From the NCBI RefSeq assembly GCF_000002425.4, contig NC_037267.1:7453396-7517395 (forward strand): a stretch of 64,000 nt of DNA, given 5' to 3'. A program made the position numbers and the translations under genes. The stretch is from Physcomitrium patens (taxonomy: Eukaryota > Streptophyta > Bryopsida > Funariales > Funariaceae). The notes beneath the pieces were generated by a model, which was not told the origin of the DNA, did not search any database, and saw nothing but the letters and a program-made list of their open reading frames with translations. This document shows positions 11,177 to 23,330 of the stretch, in pieces (the first letter of the stretch is position 1; each line of letters starts with the position of its first letter).

Positions 11177-14100
11177 CTGAAGAAATGGCTCATTGATAGG
11201 GTACTTAGCCCCTATTTTATTCTTGTTAAGAAGGAGGTTTTAAGTTCTTCATTAATTTCTTTTGAGCAGGACATGGACTTCATTATTGTTAAATGTTGCA
11301 AAGGGACCATCTCGGGATTAAGTGGGTCAGTGACTTTATCACATGAACAGGTCCTATTAGATTGCAATGGATTTGTTTATTTATTTACTTTTTTTCATAT
11401 TCTGAAGATTTATTTTATCTAAAGAAGGCACACATAGAAGGGCCTGACTATATTTTATATTAATGGAGTGCAATTTTTCCATTTTAAACATTTCTCCAAG
11501 CCTTGTACTTTTGAACGACTGAAATATGCTGTAGAAAAATTAAGAAGAGCACATTTAATCTCATGGCTTAGGAGATTATGCTTGTCTTTGCTGATTCATT
11601 GACGAATTATACTGCAAGCTTGTTATGATATTCACAAAGGCAACAAAATTGTATTTTACCTTCTCGTCTGGTTACAGACAAAGCCATCTGACTATCCTTT
11701 GTTTCAACGGTTGCCGCAGCTGCTCGAGGTTGTAGTCAGTGAGTTGAAGTACTATGCAATTCAGGACTGGATTTAAGCTTAGACATCACGTATTGTGGCA
11801 TTGAAGCTGGAGCACCAAATCGGAGTGTAAAGAAAAGCTGAATAAGGTATTTGCGAATCCTTGTGTTTTTTGCGCTTCTTGAAGGAAAGATTGGAATCAC
11901 ATCCTTATGCCATCATGGGTGAACTTAATAAAATAACAACAATGCAGGTCAGCATTTCCATTGCAAACAGATGAAGGAGGATGTCAAAAGTTGGAACTGA
12001 CTGCTGGAGACACTCCTATGCTGTGATATACGGCTAGTACTAATATTGTATGAAATTCTTAACTGGTAATTTCAATATTTTCTATTTTTTCACATAACAG
12101 TAACACATTTATCTAGCAATCTCGTATGAATAAAAATGTAATATTATACAATATTAGTCACTGAGGTTGTAGCTCATTTAGTTCCAACTTATGATAACCA
12201 AAATTGAAAAATACTGGTATTTCCATTGAGGAGAACCTTTATTCTCTCACCTAAATTCTCGATGTTTTTGATATCTGTTCAGGCTTGGGGGATGGCCTCA
12301 TTGCGTGATGACTCCAGAAGACTCCTTGGCATTGAACGGTAATTTCTTGACTGGCTACAACCTGCCACTGCAGCTCGACAAGTATCCATTCAATCTACAT
12401 ACTCGAACCTTGTTTTTTTACATTCTACTGAAATTTGAGAAAGCTAATGTGGTTTAAAATTTCAGCTATTATGCTGAAGCCTGACAAATGACATGACCTG
12501 CTAGGAGAAAGAATAGGTTTTTCTTAGAGTGTCATTCAGAGAAAAGTAAAGTTAGCTAAGCTAGTTAATGTTTTCTTGGTAACATCTCCAACATGCGGTG
12601 TTGTGCCAACTGATCTGCAGATGTCGTCCTTCAAGTTTCAAAATTCAGATCTGTGATTCCTTAACTTTCTATCACATGACAAATGGAGGAGAGGTTGAAA
12701 GTTCGCTCCAAAGACCAAGACCTTCATCAGAGGCAGCTAAAATGGTGCGCACAAAACTTATTTCCTTGCCCAGAATGCGGACTTTATCAATTTTCCAGTG
12801 AAAACCAATGCGAAGGGTAGTGTGCGAAAAGCCAGCCACAATTATCATCATGAACTGCAGGATACTGGTGCTCTTTACAAGAAGGCATTAGGGTTTGCAA
12901 GCACACAGCCAGTTATAATCTGAAGCGTTAGCGACACTACGTAGACGTACACCACTGCAGAGCAAACACATTTTGCAACAATTAGATGGGAGAAGAAGGG
13001 GCTTGTCAGTCTTTGTTTACGTCTCAAACCTTGGCTTCGGTAGGTCAAAGCTCTTCACAGAAATATTGAACCCTTGGAATTTACCATTATGTTTGTACTC
13101 ATCTAGCAGTCTTCAAGCATTTTCAATTCTTGTTTGGAGGTAAACAATACTTATGTACATCTAAAACTTGCACATACAAGATGTGCCCTATTTCTAGAGC
13201 TTCTAACTCAGGAATAAGGATGGCACTAGGTGAAGTAAGATAATAAATAAATGTGGAAATGCCTGTGGCGTTGCTTACGCAGTCAAAGGATAGAATTGAC
13301 TTACCAGCACTATTGTAAACCCAGTAAATTTAGTGACACTGTTGAAGAATTGTCTGAAGGTTAATGTCAATTCATCAGATGATGTGCTGGATTTCTTGGC
13401 AACATTTGGGTCATTTCGAGCCCTGTAATGTGGATTTAACAAGATATTTGTGAGGTCTTGTGAGGTTTGTCAAATCGTAAATTAAAATGTTTTTTTGCAG
13501 GTTTTCCCAGAACAGCTACACCAAGTTAAGCTATTTACTTCCTGAGCCACAATTTGGCAATATGGCAGAATTCCGTTGTTTGGGTTGAATGGTTCCACCG
13601 ATGAGTGCTGAGTTTTGGTTTTCTTTTGCAGTTGGAGGAATTTGTTGGTGCACCCATCAATTCTACGGGTGATATAAAACTTCTCCTCATGTTCGAACGC
13701 AGCACTCATCAGCGGAACTTCGAACACATGTTGCAAAGAAACCGGTTTAAAGAGCCATCTCTTTAGAGCAGCTTACTTTAATAGGTCCTACACCTCTGGA
13801 CTATTCCAATCCATTGCAGAGATAACATTCAATCCCTCTCATGTATGAGAGAAAATCAAATCATGTGTCTCCTGCAAAGCATGCTGTTGTTTTTACCTCA
13901 AGCACACTTCACAACAAAGAAAGTCACCAAGCCCAGAAGTTGAGTTAGCGCCAGATTATTGAAGAATTGTGGCCTCCTCCAGCTCTAAAAGCCAGACCCA
14001 ATAATGCTGTTAGACCCCTGCAGATGCAAAATCAGGTAACTACGGGTGATCGGTGAACGATGATCGACTATTCATTTTATTGCATTTTTTTGTAAGCGGA

Positions 14101-14982
14101 AAGGAAGTGAATAGCTGTATCGACTTGATGTTAAAAGATACAACAGCATGATCCACCTGTGCGTTACACCAAACAGGTCCTGAGAAGCTTTGAGCAAAGT
14201 CTTCTGTTTTAACAAACAGTGTACAAGCCACCCCGAGAAAAGTTCGAAGGATCTGATGCCTCATCAAATCATGTTAACATGGATGATACATTGATGCACC
14301 AAAGCCATCATCTAAAGACAGATATCAAGGTTTCAAGGCTCTCGGCGTTTGCAGCTGCACCTATCTGTCCACCGCCAGCTTCAATGCCATTTGGAGGAGA
14401 TTCTTCGCCAAGTTGTCTTTGACGTCCCGAGTGACTCAAAAGGAAGGTGAAAGATGTCAACAGCGAAAGGCCTCGTGGATGTTAATAACTTCATTATACT
14501 CTTCAATGCAAATTGTTGTGCATTTTCCTGAATGAGCTCCTCCTTTCTGCCTCTAATTGTAATGCATTTTGTGGTATAAATTGTTTCTTGTATACTCTTG
14601 CTTTATGTTGGCAATTTGTGCAGTCGAACATTGTGTATTATCAACATGGTAGATCCATGAGTTTTCTTCCTTCACAAGAGCTCTTCTTATTTATTAGTGG
14701 GCAGGATCTGGACAAAGCAAAGAATCGTTTATTCAGTAGTTTTCAGAATTAGTACTAAATGATTCTAAATTCACAGCTGCCTTTGCGAGTCCTCGTTGCT
14801 TTGTTTCCTTCGATGTTAGACATGGTTCGATGGGTTTGGGGCTCATTGCCACATCAAAAGCTGTGCATTTAACAGAGGAAGTGGATACACCAGAATATTG
14901 TTTTTTCATGTTGAATCGTTATCTTGTTCCTTATCGCTTTGTCAAGAATAGAAAGAATGGATATGGTGTTGGTTTTTCTTAG
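11177..14982 (+). CDS. Unidentified multi-exon gene (possibly degraded)
   Basis: The base composition rises and several stop-free pieces bordered by plausible AG/GT sites appear. 11177-11200 (LKKWLIDR), 11270-11350 (DMDFIIVKCC...LSHEQ) and 11678-11728 (TKPSDYPLFQRLPQLLE) are all phase 0 and join in frame. 12283-12338 gives AWGMASLRDDSRRLLGIER. Further coding-like pieces are about 13311-13427 (KNCLKVNVNSSDDVLDFLA), about 13632-13742 (LEEFVGAPINSTGDIKLLL), about 13953-14036 (IIEELWPPPALKARP, followed by a gtaact donor), 14219-14422 (ending FAAAPICPPPASMPFGGD) and a last piece about 14768-14982 ending FVKNRKNGYGVGFS and a stop. I do not recognise the protein. Some pieces do not join in phase, so this may be a pseudogene. 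Start and exact structure are unknown. Confidence 0.35.
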
Positions 14983-15390
14983 CTTGTACGTCGTCACTGT
15001 CAGGCACAAGAGGGTTTCCTCTCTTAGAATGTGCTTGTGTTTGAGCTTTAATGACTATTGCTGTAAGTTCTAAAAGCATGTGACATGTAATGCCTGTTGC
15101 AGAATCAAGTGTGCAAACAATTGCATCTCCTCTTAATGGCCATACTCTATTCTTATCACCAGGATTGTGAATGAACATGTTCACTGATTTGTTTGAAAGA
15201 TTGTAGGGACAATTTGCTTTAATACTTTTAATGTGTTGTCTGTGATTTGTGAATGCTTTCAACCTGGCTCTTATTTCATTAAAATTTTCAAGAATCAAAG
15301 TATGTGGATTTTTAAATGCAATGATTATCATATTTAGCACTAAAAGCAAACAAAATACAACCTTTTACATTTTCAGATTTATTATTCTTC

Positions 15391-15421
<31 letters not shown>

Positions 15422-16880
15422 GATATTTGAGAAGCATAAATATAAATAAATTAAACTCACAAAAAGACAAGGAAAAAATACCGTAAAAAAAACATCACAA
15501 AATTCAAACCACAAATCTTATAAATTTTGAAGTTTGTCTTTTAAAATTTTGTCACTATAATAAATAAATAAAAAATAAAAATGGCATTTCTTTTAACAAA
15601 ATACTTGTTTCTTAGTTGAGAATATAAAATATTGTTGCCACTAGCCCTCTTGTCCTTCACTCTTAAACAATCAATTAGCAACTTGAGGAGGTAGCAAAAT
15701 ACTCAAATATGGTACCAAAATATCAATGTCATTTTTTGATTGTGATTGTTGCAATATTTATTGATCCAAAGCTAGATCCTTATCTAAATCTATACAAACA
15801 CACAATTTCTTCATTGCTTATAATTATTTATAAACTAAATCCAAATGATTATATGATTATTTATTTTCATATAAACCTATACATTAAGTTACAATAAATG
15901 ATTCTTATAAGATGATCAAATATTATCAAGCATTCTTCCAAGAATAGTTGTTATCTTTTTACTAATAAATTACAAGTTGTACATTAAATTCTCTATAATT
16001 GAATATTAGAAAAATATTTAACTATTCTATCATCTACAAATTTTTGCAACAATTTCTTTGATTATTAGCTGCATTGAGATCTTAAAGCTTCTTACTTAAA
16101 CCTCACCTACTTAAAAAACTCTTTTTACTGTAATAAATCTTTATCACATATTTTTTTTACTAAAATTATTTTTCTTTTATGATTAATTATATATTTCAAC
16201 TTGTCAAAAATGAGCTTCTAAAATTTTAGTCTGAGTAATTTTTTTAATACATTAATGATTATAAACTATAATCATAATAGTGAAAATAAATAAATAAATA
16301 AATAAATAACTATGTATATATGGATATATATATATATATATATTAAAAAACCTACATCCATGAGTACTAAATCCTTCACTATTTCCTTGACACACCCTCA
16401 AATCAAATGTTAGACATTCTAGTACACAAATAAAAATCAACGAACCCTAAACCCTACAAATTATATCCAACACAAACTCAAATTTCCTCTTCTGCCTAAT
16501 CTCCATAAAAAGTTATAGTCTTTCCCATTTGAACCTATTAAAAACCTCTCAAGGTTAAGGCATGACATGTATCCTAGATTGCTGCAGTCTTTTGCAACCA
16601 GCCCTGATCCTCGTCACCCAAACCTGTCTTTTATAACTCTTTTTCACTAGGACACTCTAAGTTTATATTCTTTTCTTTAGCACCTTTTTCATAATAAAAT
16701 GCACAAATATTCACGACGACTTTGCAAAGGTTGAGCTGAAAGCAAAACCCAAATCCCAAGACACCATTTGAAGACCTCACAGTTGAACATGACAAACTTG
16801 CAAAGACTAAAGAGATACAAAAAAAAAAAAAAAAAAAAAAAAAAAACTTAAAACATAAAACAATTAGCACCAAATGAATT
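14983..16880. other. Intergenic, AT-rich, no gene seen
   Basis: Contains an A run at 15391-15419, another at 16819-16846 and a TA repeat at about 16325-16343. A short CCCTAAACCCTA motif sits at about 16445-16456: two telomere-type units, or a telo-box, with no array. No coding frame is convincing. Confidence 0.5.
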
Positions 16881-17020
16881 ATAGAGGAACAATTGAAGGG
16901 AAACTGCACAAAGAGATGCTCAGACAAGTTAAAAGAACAAAAAAAACAAGTCGAGGGAATTTTGGTTCTTCATGTGTAAGAAATGATAGCTTTCTAAACT
17001 CCTGGATCCCTTCTTTTTTT

Positions 17021-17290
17021 CTAGAAGTAAGATCTGTGGTAATTGGAAGTGCTGGGTGAGACATTTTCAAAGAGCTGCATGATGAGAACTACTACGAGAC
17101 CCATGATCATGAAGACAACAAGACTGTTGAGGAACAAGCAGGCGACGAAGTACGCGATGCAGAACGCAATCAGAGACTGGAAGAATTGTTCCCCATCGAT
17201 GCCGTCGTTGTAAACTCTGTACACTACTTCAGTTGTCCTCCCCGGCGCCGAAGAGGTCCAGTAGTAGTGTTCTTCCACTCTCCTTTCCAT
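17021..17290 (-). CDS. Small putative membrane protein
   Basis: An 89-residue minus-strand ORF from ATG at 17290, in GC-richer sequence with balanced codon use unlike the AT-rich surroundings. The N-terminal 40 residues are polar (MERRVEEHYYWTSSAPGR). They are followed by two adjacent hydrophobic segments (FQSLIAFCIAYFVACLFL and VVFMIMGLVVVLIMQLF) suggesting a membrane hairpin, then a short polar tail. A splice donor near the end (ACCACAG followed by atct) is not convincing, so it may be complete. No family recognised. It could be an exon of a larger gene or a chance ORF. Confidence 0.35.
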   Translation of the reverse strand: MERRVEEHYYWTSSAPGRTTEVVYRVYNDGIDGEQFFQSLIAFCIAYFVACLFLNSLVVFMIMGLVVVLIMQLFENVSPSTSNYHRSYF

Positions 17291-18400
17291 GATCACAATC
17301 CCTCAATTGGGTAGAGCTTCGTTGTCTACTAGCTTTCTAGATCTTCGAGAACTTAGCCCTGCTCAAATTTGCGTCCTCTTGGCTAAAGGTGCGATGTGCG
17401 GCTCAAAAAACGCCAGGTCAAGTGTTTACGCAATCTTCTGTTGTGGTGAGTGTCATATACATAAAACTTCGGCACAATCCCGGACGAGTCGGTTCAAACT
17501 CTACAAGCAATTCTCTCAGGTGTAACGATACCTCAATCTCGAAGTTCACCGACAGCTTCGAAAAACAGTTCCAGCTCACTCACAAGCGTCGGAGGAAGGT
17601 CAGATGTGAAGGCTGACTCCCATGACTTCTCAACCTAATCCTCCACCTGGTGTCAACAGATCAACTGCACCTTCATTGTAGAGGTCAGTAACAAGATCCA
17701 CACCACCAAAACATAGAAAAAAGTGTTCGGTGCAAGGTACACTTCACATGATTTGCAAACTAGCACGAAACTAAGTCTCCCCTAAGACGTCCACCAAGCT
17801 GAAGATCTAAATCAGCAAAACTGTTTGGAGAGGCGAGGCGTGCGGTAGGAACTGAGGTGCTGAGTAACAGCAAGTCCATGCACAACAAAAAGCTTTCATC
17901 AGAAATGGTAAACAAGTGGACCAGCAGGTGATTCGCACAATCAAACCGGGGTCATTACGTGAAATTACTGCTCAGAGTCAACCGCAACGGATGATTCTTC
18001 CTGTATCCGCGGCCTTCTGGACAGGCCTGTGGACCCCATGAAAAAGCCCTCTTTTAGAATCCTTTCCATCTCCCCTTTCTCCAGTTCTTCTCGGCAAACA
18101 GCACTCCGTTCTCGAACCCAAACCATCGCCGAATTTTCATCACGTCTACTGACTACTGCAGAGCACCCAGATGAAGTTAATCCCCGAACGTTGAAGCCGA
18201 AGCCACGTTTTTGCACAAGAAACAAGGCAAATGCCTCTCATCGAGCTTCCTCCAAGTCAAGGGGCGAATAAGGAATGGGAGCGAATCAAGGCGATGGAGC
18301 TGGATTTGTACCTCCTTGGTCACGCAACTGACGCTGCGATGGCGGCTGACGGGGGATTTGGCCCACAGTTTAGTTTTATTTTTTATTTTTTTTTATTTGT
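17291..18400. other. GC-richer island with unresolved coding potential
   Basis: Overlapping open frames on both strands. On plus, 18038-18271 reads MKKPSFRILSISPFSSSSRQ, a Ser/Arg-rich stretch like a plastid transit peptide, and 18231-18365 reads MPLIELPPSQGANKEWERIK in another frame. On minus, 17965-18130 reads MVWVRERSAVCREELEKGEM and ends DSEQ and a stop. Any one could be an exon; I cannot decide from sequence alone. Confidence 0.3.
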
Positions 18401-18880
18401 GATTTTTTTAGAAGCTTATTCTGCAAGTTTGCTTCACAAACTGAGCAGGACTTATGCTTAGTGTTGATGAGTGTTAAAATAGCCGGTTGATTAGTGTATT
18501 GATTTCCTAGTGGGTTGGATAATTTCAGTGATGCTTCTGTTTTAGATTTCTCTTTTTTTGGAAAATTGAAGATTCAGTACTTGCCAATGCACAGCTATTG
18601 TAGTGACAGCTTAGAAAAAAGAATACCAAATTATAGTATCAAGTTGTTGTTGTATTTTTTTTTTAATTTTTTAATTTTTTCAATTTTCTTCTTCTTTAGA
18701 AAGAGTTGTTTTGATTATTTCACTTATGTCATGCTCATCTTGCTTGTTTGTAGCATTCTTTCAATGATTGCATCAAGTCCATTCTCTTTCTCCAAAGCTA
18801 CTTATTGTAGATTCTAAAAGCTATTTACATAATTTGCATAGAATAAATCATTTAACTAACTCCAATTTATTTCAAAATAA
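18401..18880. other. AT-rich intergenic, no gene seen
   Basis: T-rich sequence without a supported coding frame. Confidence 0.4.
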
Positions 18881-19934
18881 AATAGGAACAAAATTTGATT
18901 ATGATCTGTTTTCTTGATTTATGTTTATGTTTATATTTATTTTATTTGCTATAACTACTTCAATGCTTCACATTTCATGAGTTTTATAAAATATCAAGTT
19001 ACATAAATTTGAAGTGTGAAACAACAAAATTAATGAAATAACATGATTTAAATTAACATCTATGATTGGCTCATGAGCAATAGTAAAAATAGCCATAGGT
19101 ACTATAATACTTGGATCAATACATCCAATTTCATGTGATTGAAATGCAAATGTCTTTCCATATCACATATCATGAAAGCATCTTTTCAAAAATTCTTTAG
19201 ATCTAACTTATAATTCATCTAATATAGTATTTGTAAATTCATGTCTTACCTTCTTGGGATCTCTCAAATTTTGTAGCATGTATATTCCACTTATCTTTTC
19301 TTCACAATCAAATGGTGGTAGTAAAGCCATTGGTTTAACATTCTTTTCTATTGATTTATATTTAGTTTCAACATGTACTTCTTAGCCACTTAATTTTTTT
19401 ATAATTTTATTAAAAAATTCTATAGAAAATATACTAATAATCATATTTATTTCTTATAATTTGAATTTTAATAAATAATCTAATTCTTTTATAATATCTA
19501 CAAATCTTATTTTTCCAAATGATTCTAAAATAAATTCATTTTAAATCAATTTTTTATTTTTTTTAAAGTTTTGCTCAATATTTTTAATCTTTTTTATCTT
19601 TTCAATTGTCTTAAATGATAATAAACAACCTTCTATGAATCTAATAATTCCAATAGATAATATTTTTAAAAAAAAAATATTAAAAACTTAATTTTATTTA
19701 AACCATTGTAATTCCACTTTATAATTTTTTGTGGAGAAAATCCTTAAGTTCTTCAAATTTCTCATTTGATAATAGTTTTTTTCTCAATTTATCATATAAA
19801 TCAAACCATCATCCTTTAATTTTGCCTCTATTTGTGTAGTAGTAAAAAATGGTTGTCTTAAAATAATAGGATATATAGATATATCTAATGTAAAAGAATT
19901 TTATTTATGAGTGAAATCTTCTATTATTACCTTG

Positions 19935-19971
<37 letters not shown>

Positions 19972-20520
19972 CAAGCTCCATGCAAATCTTTCTCTAAATT
20001 GTTTGCTAATCTTATCTTACATTGATGTTTAATATCAATAGGTCATTATTTTTTTAATAATTCTTTTGACATCAAATTGATTTTAAAATCATAATCTTTC
20101 AATGTTATATTTATTTCATCTAATTTTTCCAATTTTATCAAAGTTTTTATAGTAGCTCTTATCAAATGATTTTAAAAATAATAACTAGAGGTTTAAATCT
20201 TCTTCTTTTTTTTTCTTTTTTTTTCTTTTTTTGTAAATCTAACTTGTGAAAAATCATCAAAAAATTGCATTTGTACCTCTTTACGTGCATTGTATTCCAT
20301 TGTCTTTAATTCTAGTGCATTTGATATCATAATATCTCATATAGAGTATTATTTCTTCTTTATTGCATTAATAATAATTTCATAAATTCTATGCTTAGTA
20401 ATTCCTTGAATTTTACCAATCATAAATTCAACCTTACCATCTTAAATTTTTTGTTCTAATACGTTCTTCAAATTTGTAGTAGTTTCAAAATCCAATTAGA
20501 ATTTATAAGTAAGGGGCCAT
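18881..20520 (-). pseudogene. Retropepsin-containing retroelement remnant (second family)
   Basis: Minus-strand translation gives an interrupted but clear aspartic-protease layout of LTR retroelements. From high to low coordinate: a gag/linker stretch near 20.3-20.45 kb (LDFETTTNLKNVLEQKI and KIQGITKHRIYEIIINAI); INLMSKELLKK near 20.1 kb, next to where the catalytic D-x-G should be; PIDIKHQCKIRLANNLEKDL with HGACL near 20.0 kb; and IILRQPFFTTTQIEAKLKDD near 19.85 kb, equivalent to the ILGRPF flap-strand motif. Downstream near 19.2-19.3 kb is MALLPPFDCEEKISGIYMLQ. Stops and frameshifts abound. It differs from the Ty3 family at 1-7 kb. I associate this protease type with moss and liverwort retroelement proteins from general knowledge. 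Confidence 0.6.
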
Positions 20521-20523
20521 TTT

Positions 20524-20525
<2 letters not shown>

Positions 20526-20566
<41 letters not shown>
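20526..20566. repeat. Poly(T) run of 41
   Basis: Uninterrupted T run. It could be the reverse-strand A tail of a retroposed sequence or a simple slippage tract. Confidence 0.9.
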
Positions 20567-20567
<1 letters not shown>

Positions 20568-20879
20568 AAGAAATATTCTTGATTTTTTCCTTATGCATAA
20601 AATTTTTTTTCTTCATATAATTACGTTATTAAATAATTTTTATAAAATCATCAACAAAAAAATCACTACAACGAAATATTTCAAGGACTTATTAGTGTTT
20701 ATAAGTTAAATTCTAAAGCCCTTCAACTAATTTATTTCTACCACAAACCTTTAAATTCTTTTTCTTTAAAATGTGAAAAATATTATCATATAAATATGAT
20801 GTAAAATAGAATGTTAATATCCAGATGTTAAGAAGAATCTTATATGTCTTTTTTGGTTTCTTTGCAAAAAGAAAATACC

Positions 20880-20978
20880 AAAAAAAAAAAAAAAAAAAAA
20901 AAAAAAACAAACAAACAAACAAACAAACAAACAAAAACAAAACAAAACAAAACAAAACAAACAAACAAACAAAAATCA
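20880..20978 (+). repeat. Poly(A) plus (AAAC)n/(AAAAC)n microsatellite
   Basis: About 28 A residues followed by tandem CAAA and AAAAC units. Open frames across it are artefacts of the repeat. Confidence 0.95.
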
Positions 20979-20990
20979 AAACTTATTTTT

Positions 20991-21929
20991 ATCTATATTT
21001 ATATTAAAATAACATCAAATCTATTATTCCACATTCATTAGAATTTCAGTTTTTATATACATATTTTCTTACTATAAATTATCTATTTTAAGAATAATCT
21101 CCAAAAAAACAAAATAGATTCTGTTTTTTCAAAACAAAAAAACCAAAGTAAGATTAATACTCAAATAAGTTTAGAATGTTCATGTATGATTCAAAGTGGT
21201 GACTTTCCAATCAACTAATCTTAAATATCTAAATTTGTATCCAGTCAACTTCAAATTTTGTAATCATTTTACTTCTTAAACAACAAGTTTTAAAATTGTG
21301 CTTTGCATGTTCTTTTAGAAAAATAATTAAATCGTATAAATTGTTACATTTATTCTTTATATTTATATTTTAATTATATTTTTTTCTTACAAAAGATTAC
21401 TCAATACTAAAAGGTTCTATGCAAACAATTGTCAAATCAATATTTCCTTAAAAAAAGCACTCATTTAAAAAAATTATACCTATATAAACACCTTATATAC
21501 TGAAAACCTAATATTTCATCAAAAATTATGAAAAGCTATAAAACAACAGATGACATCTAAAAAGAATCAATTGAAAAGATAATATTTCATGTAATTATAA
21601 AAATTTAATCATATATACATATAACTTCTTAACATTAACAACCAAAACAACATCAAACTCTAAATCCATAAATAATAATTTTTGAAACAAGTTTTACTGA
21701 CAACTTAAGGATTTACATTTAGCTAACAAAGAATTTCATTAAATTCTTTAACAAACTAATAGATCTCAAAGACCTCCTTATGATCAATCATTATAAAAAA
21801 AGCTACACCAAAACAAATATCTCATAAAACTCTTAATTATGTTATACTTAGAATGTTGCTTGCAATACAAAACTCAAAATATATTTCATTAGGATCTATA
21901 AATTTTCATAATGCATTGATGAAATATGA
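20991..21929. other. AT-rich stretch, no gene seen
   Basis: No coding frame or recognised repeat family. Confidence 0.4.
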
Positions 21930-22880
21930 ATAGATAGATATATATGCACCTGCTCCATGTGACGATTGTTCGGATACATACACAACAACATCACTTGTAC
22001 TGAAGAATACCATCAATATCGACGTAACAAAATAACCGAGTCACATGCTGCAATCCAAGGTCATTGAAACGGAATATAGTCTCTTCTCTACTGGTGAGAA
22101 ATGCTTGACGAAATAACACTAATTAGTACGGAAGGAACTACGCAGGGTGCAGCACCGACAGGGAGGAGGAGGAGGAGAGAAAACAAAAGGAGGCAGCAAC
22201 AGAAATGGAGAAGATGTGCAGGCGAGGGAAGGGAAGGGAGGGAGGGAGGGAGGGAGGGAGGGAGACACAGTGTACCGCAATCCCTCAGAAGAGGGCGAGG
22301 TGTGCGGATGTTATGGATTCGGGTGGAGAATTTGCCCATATTGGTTCAGGTAGAGGTCCAGCAAGAAAGAAACGCGCCGTGATAGATGATGCTTGGAGCG
22401 AGTGTTCCCAAGGATGCGGAAGGATGCGAGCTCCCGAGATGGGCGCTCCAGTCAGGCACCATTCGCATGGTTTGAAGGCGGAGGTGCAGGAGGAGGACAG
22501 CCCCGGTTGAAACAAAATCCTGAGAGGGAGGCGGGGGGAAGAGGTATGTGACGGATATGAGAGAGCCTTGCAGCATCGGTCGATCGATCAACAGGGAAGC
22601 AAGCATCAGGTTGTAGAGAAACCCCGTTGGAAAAGTGTGGCATGGGTGCTTCTTCTCGCAGCTGATTGTATGTGTGTGTGTGTGTGTCACTGCTGCGTAC
22701 GAAGCCGGGAGCTTCCAATAGCAGCGGATGGAGCAGGGACTGGGGCAGCTCGATGCAGGCGGAGGGCAGCATGAACTAACTGGTCAGAGATACCATTGTC
22801 GAGAGTGTATATGTATAGGCATCTATCGTAATTTAGCACCTGCTCGATTCCAATGTGCTTCTCGGCGCTTCGATTCGGTT

Positions 22881-22952
22881 GGTCCCGTAGTCTAGCGGTT
22901 AGGACATTGGACTCTGAATCCAGTAACGCGAGTTCAAATCTCGCCGGGACCT
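22881..22952 (+). tRNA. tRNA-Gln (anticodon CUG)
   Basis: A 72-nt cloverleaf. The 7-bp acceptor stem GGTCCCG pairs with CGGGACC. The anticodon stem is TTGGA with TCCAG and the loop CTCTGAA, anticodon CTG at 22914-22916. The T arm GCGAG/CTCGC has loop TTCAAAT. Discriminator is T, with no encoded CCA and no intron. The internal A-box-like TAGTCTAGCGGTTAGG and B-box-like AGTTCAAATCT are intact. It is followed by TTTTG, usable as a Pol III terminator. Confidence 0.95.
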
Positions 22953-22984
22953 TTTGTTTCCCCTCCCCTCCCTTCGTGCGTCTC

Positions 22985-23330
22985 ATCGAAGTTTTTTATT
23001 TGACAAGTTTTTTACTTATTTAAAACTGCATTAAAAATGCCATGTAACTTGATGTTTAAGTGAGAAGTCTTGTGGTTCTTAGGAGACTTCCACAATGCAT
23101 TTTTTTATAACTAATATATATGGAAGAAAAAATAGGGCCATTCTTAGTCTTATCAATGCGGTTCTTGTATTCTAGTCTTAGTTTAAAACTTTCTAGCAAC
23201 TTTATATTTGCAATAGCTATTCTAGTTCTTTTTATTTTTTATTTAAATCTTTTTTCTTTAACTTTTTCTTTCTTTAATGATACATCAGCATATTATCTTT
23301 TAAGTTTTGTTTAGATTTATGTCCTTGGCC
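22985..23330 (+). repeat. Partial LTR inside left arm
   Basis: An LTR downstream portion: TATATATGG box beginning at 23115, start-region-like TTAGTCTTATCAATGC at about 23144, and a T-rich U5 ending before the 13-mer ATTTGACAAGAAT at 23331-23343. The upstream half of a full-length LTR is missing, and the junction with the GC-rich DNA lies near 22985. Mirrored at 25626-25971. Confidence 0.65.

Noticed and set aside
16445..16456. CCCTAAACCCTA telomere-like motif
   Set aside because: Only two units; too short for an interstitial telomere array. At most a telo-box promoter motif.
22088..22986. Many overlapping 70-110 codon frames in each inverted-repeat arm
   Set aside because: Low complexity (GGGA and CA/GT repeats), overlap on both strands and cross the tRNA gene; their identity between arms reflects DNA duplication, not coding constraint.
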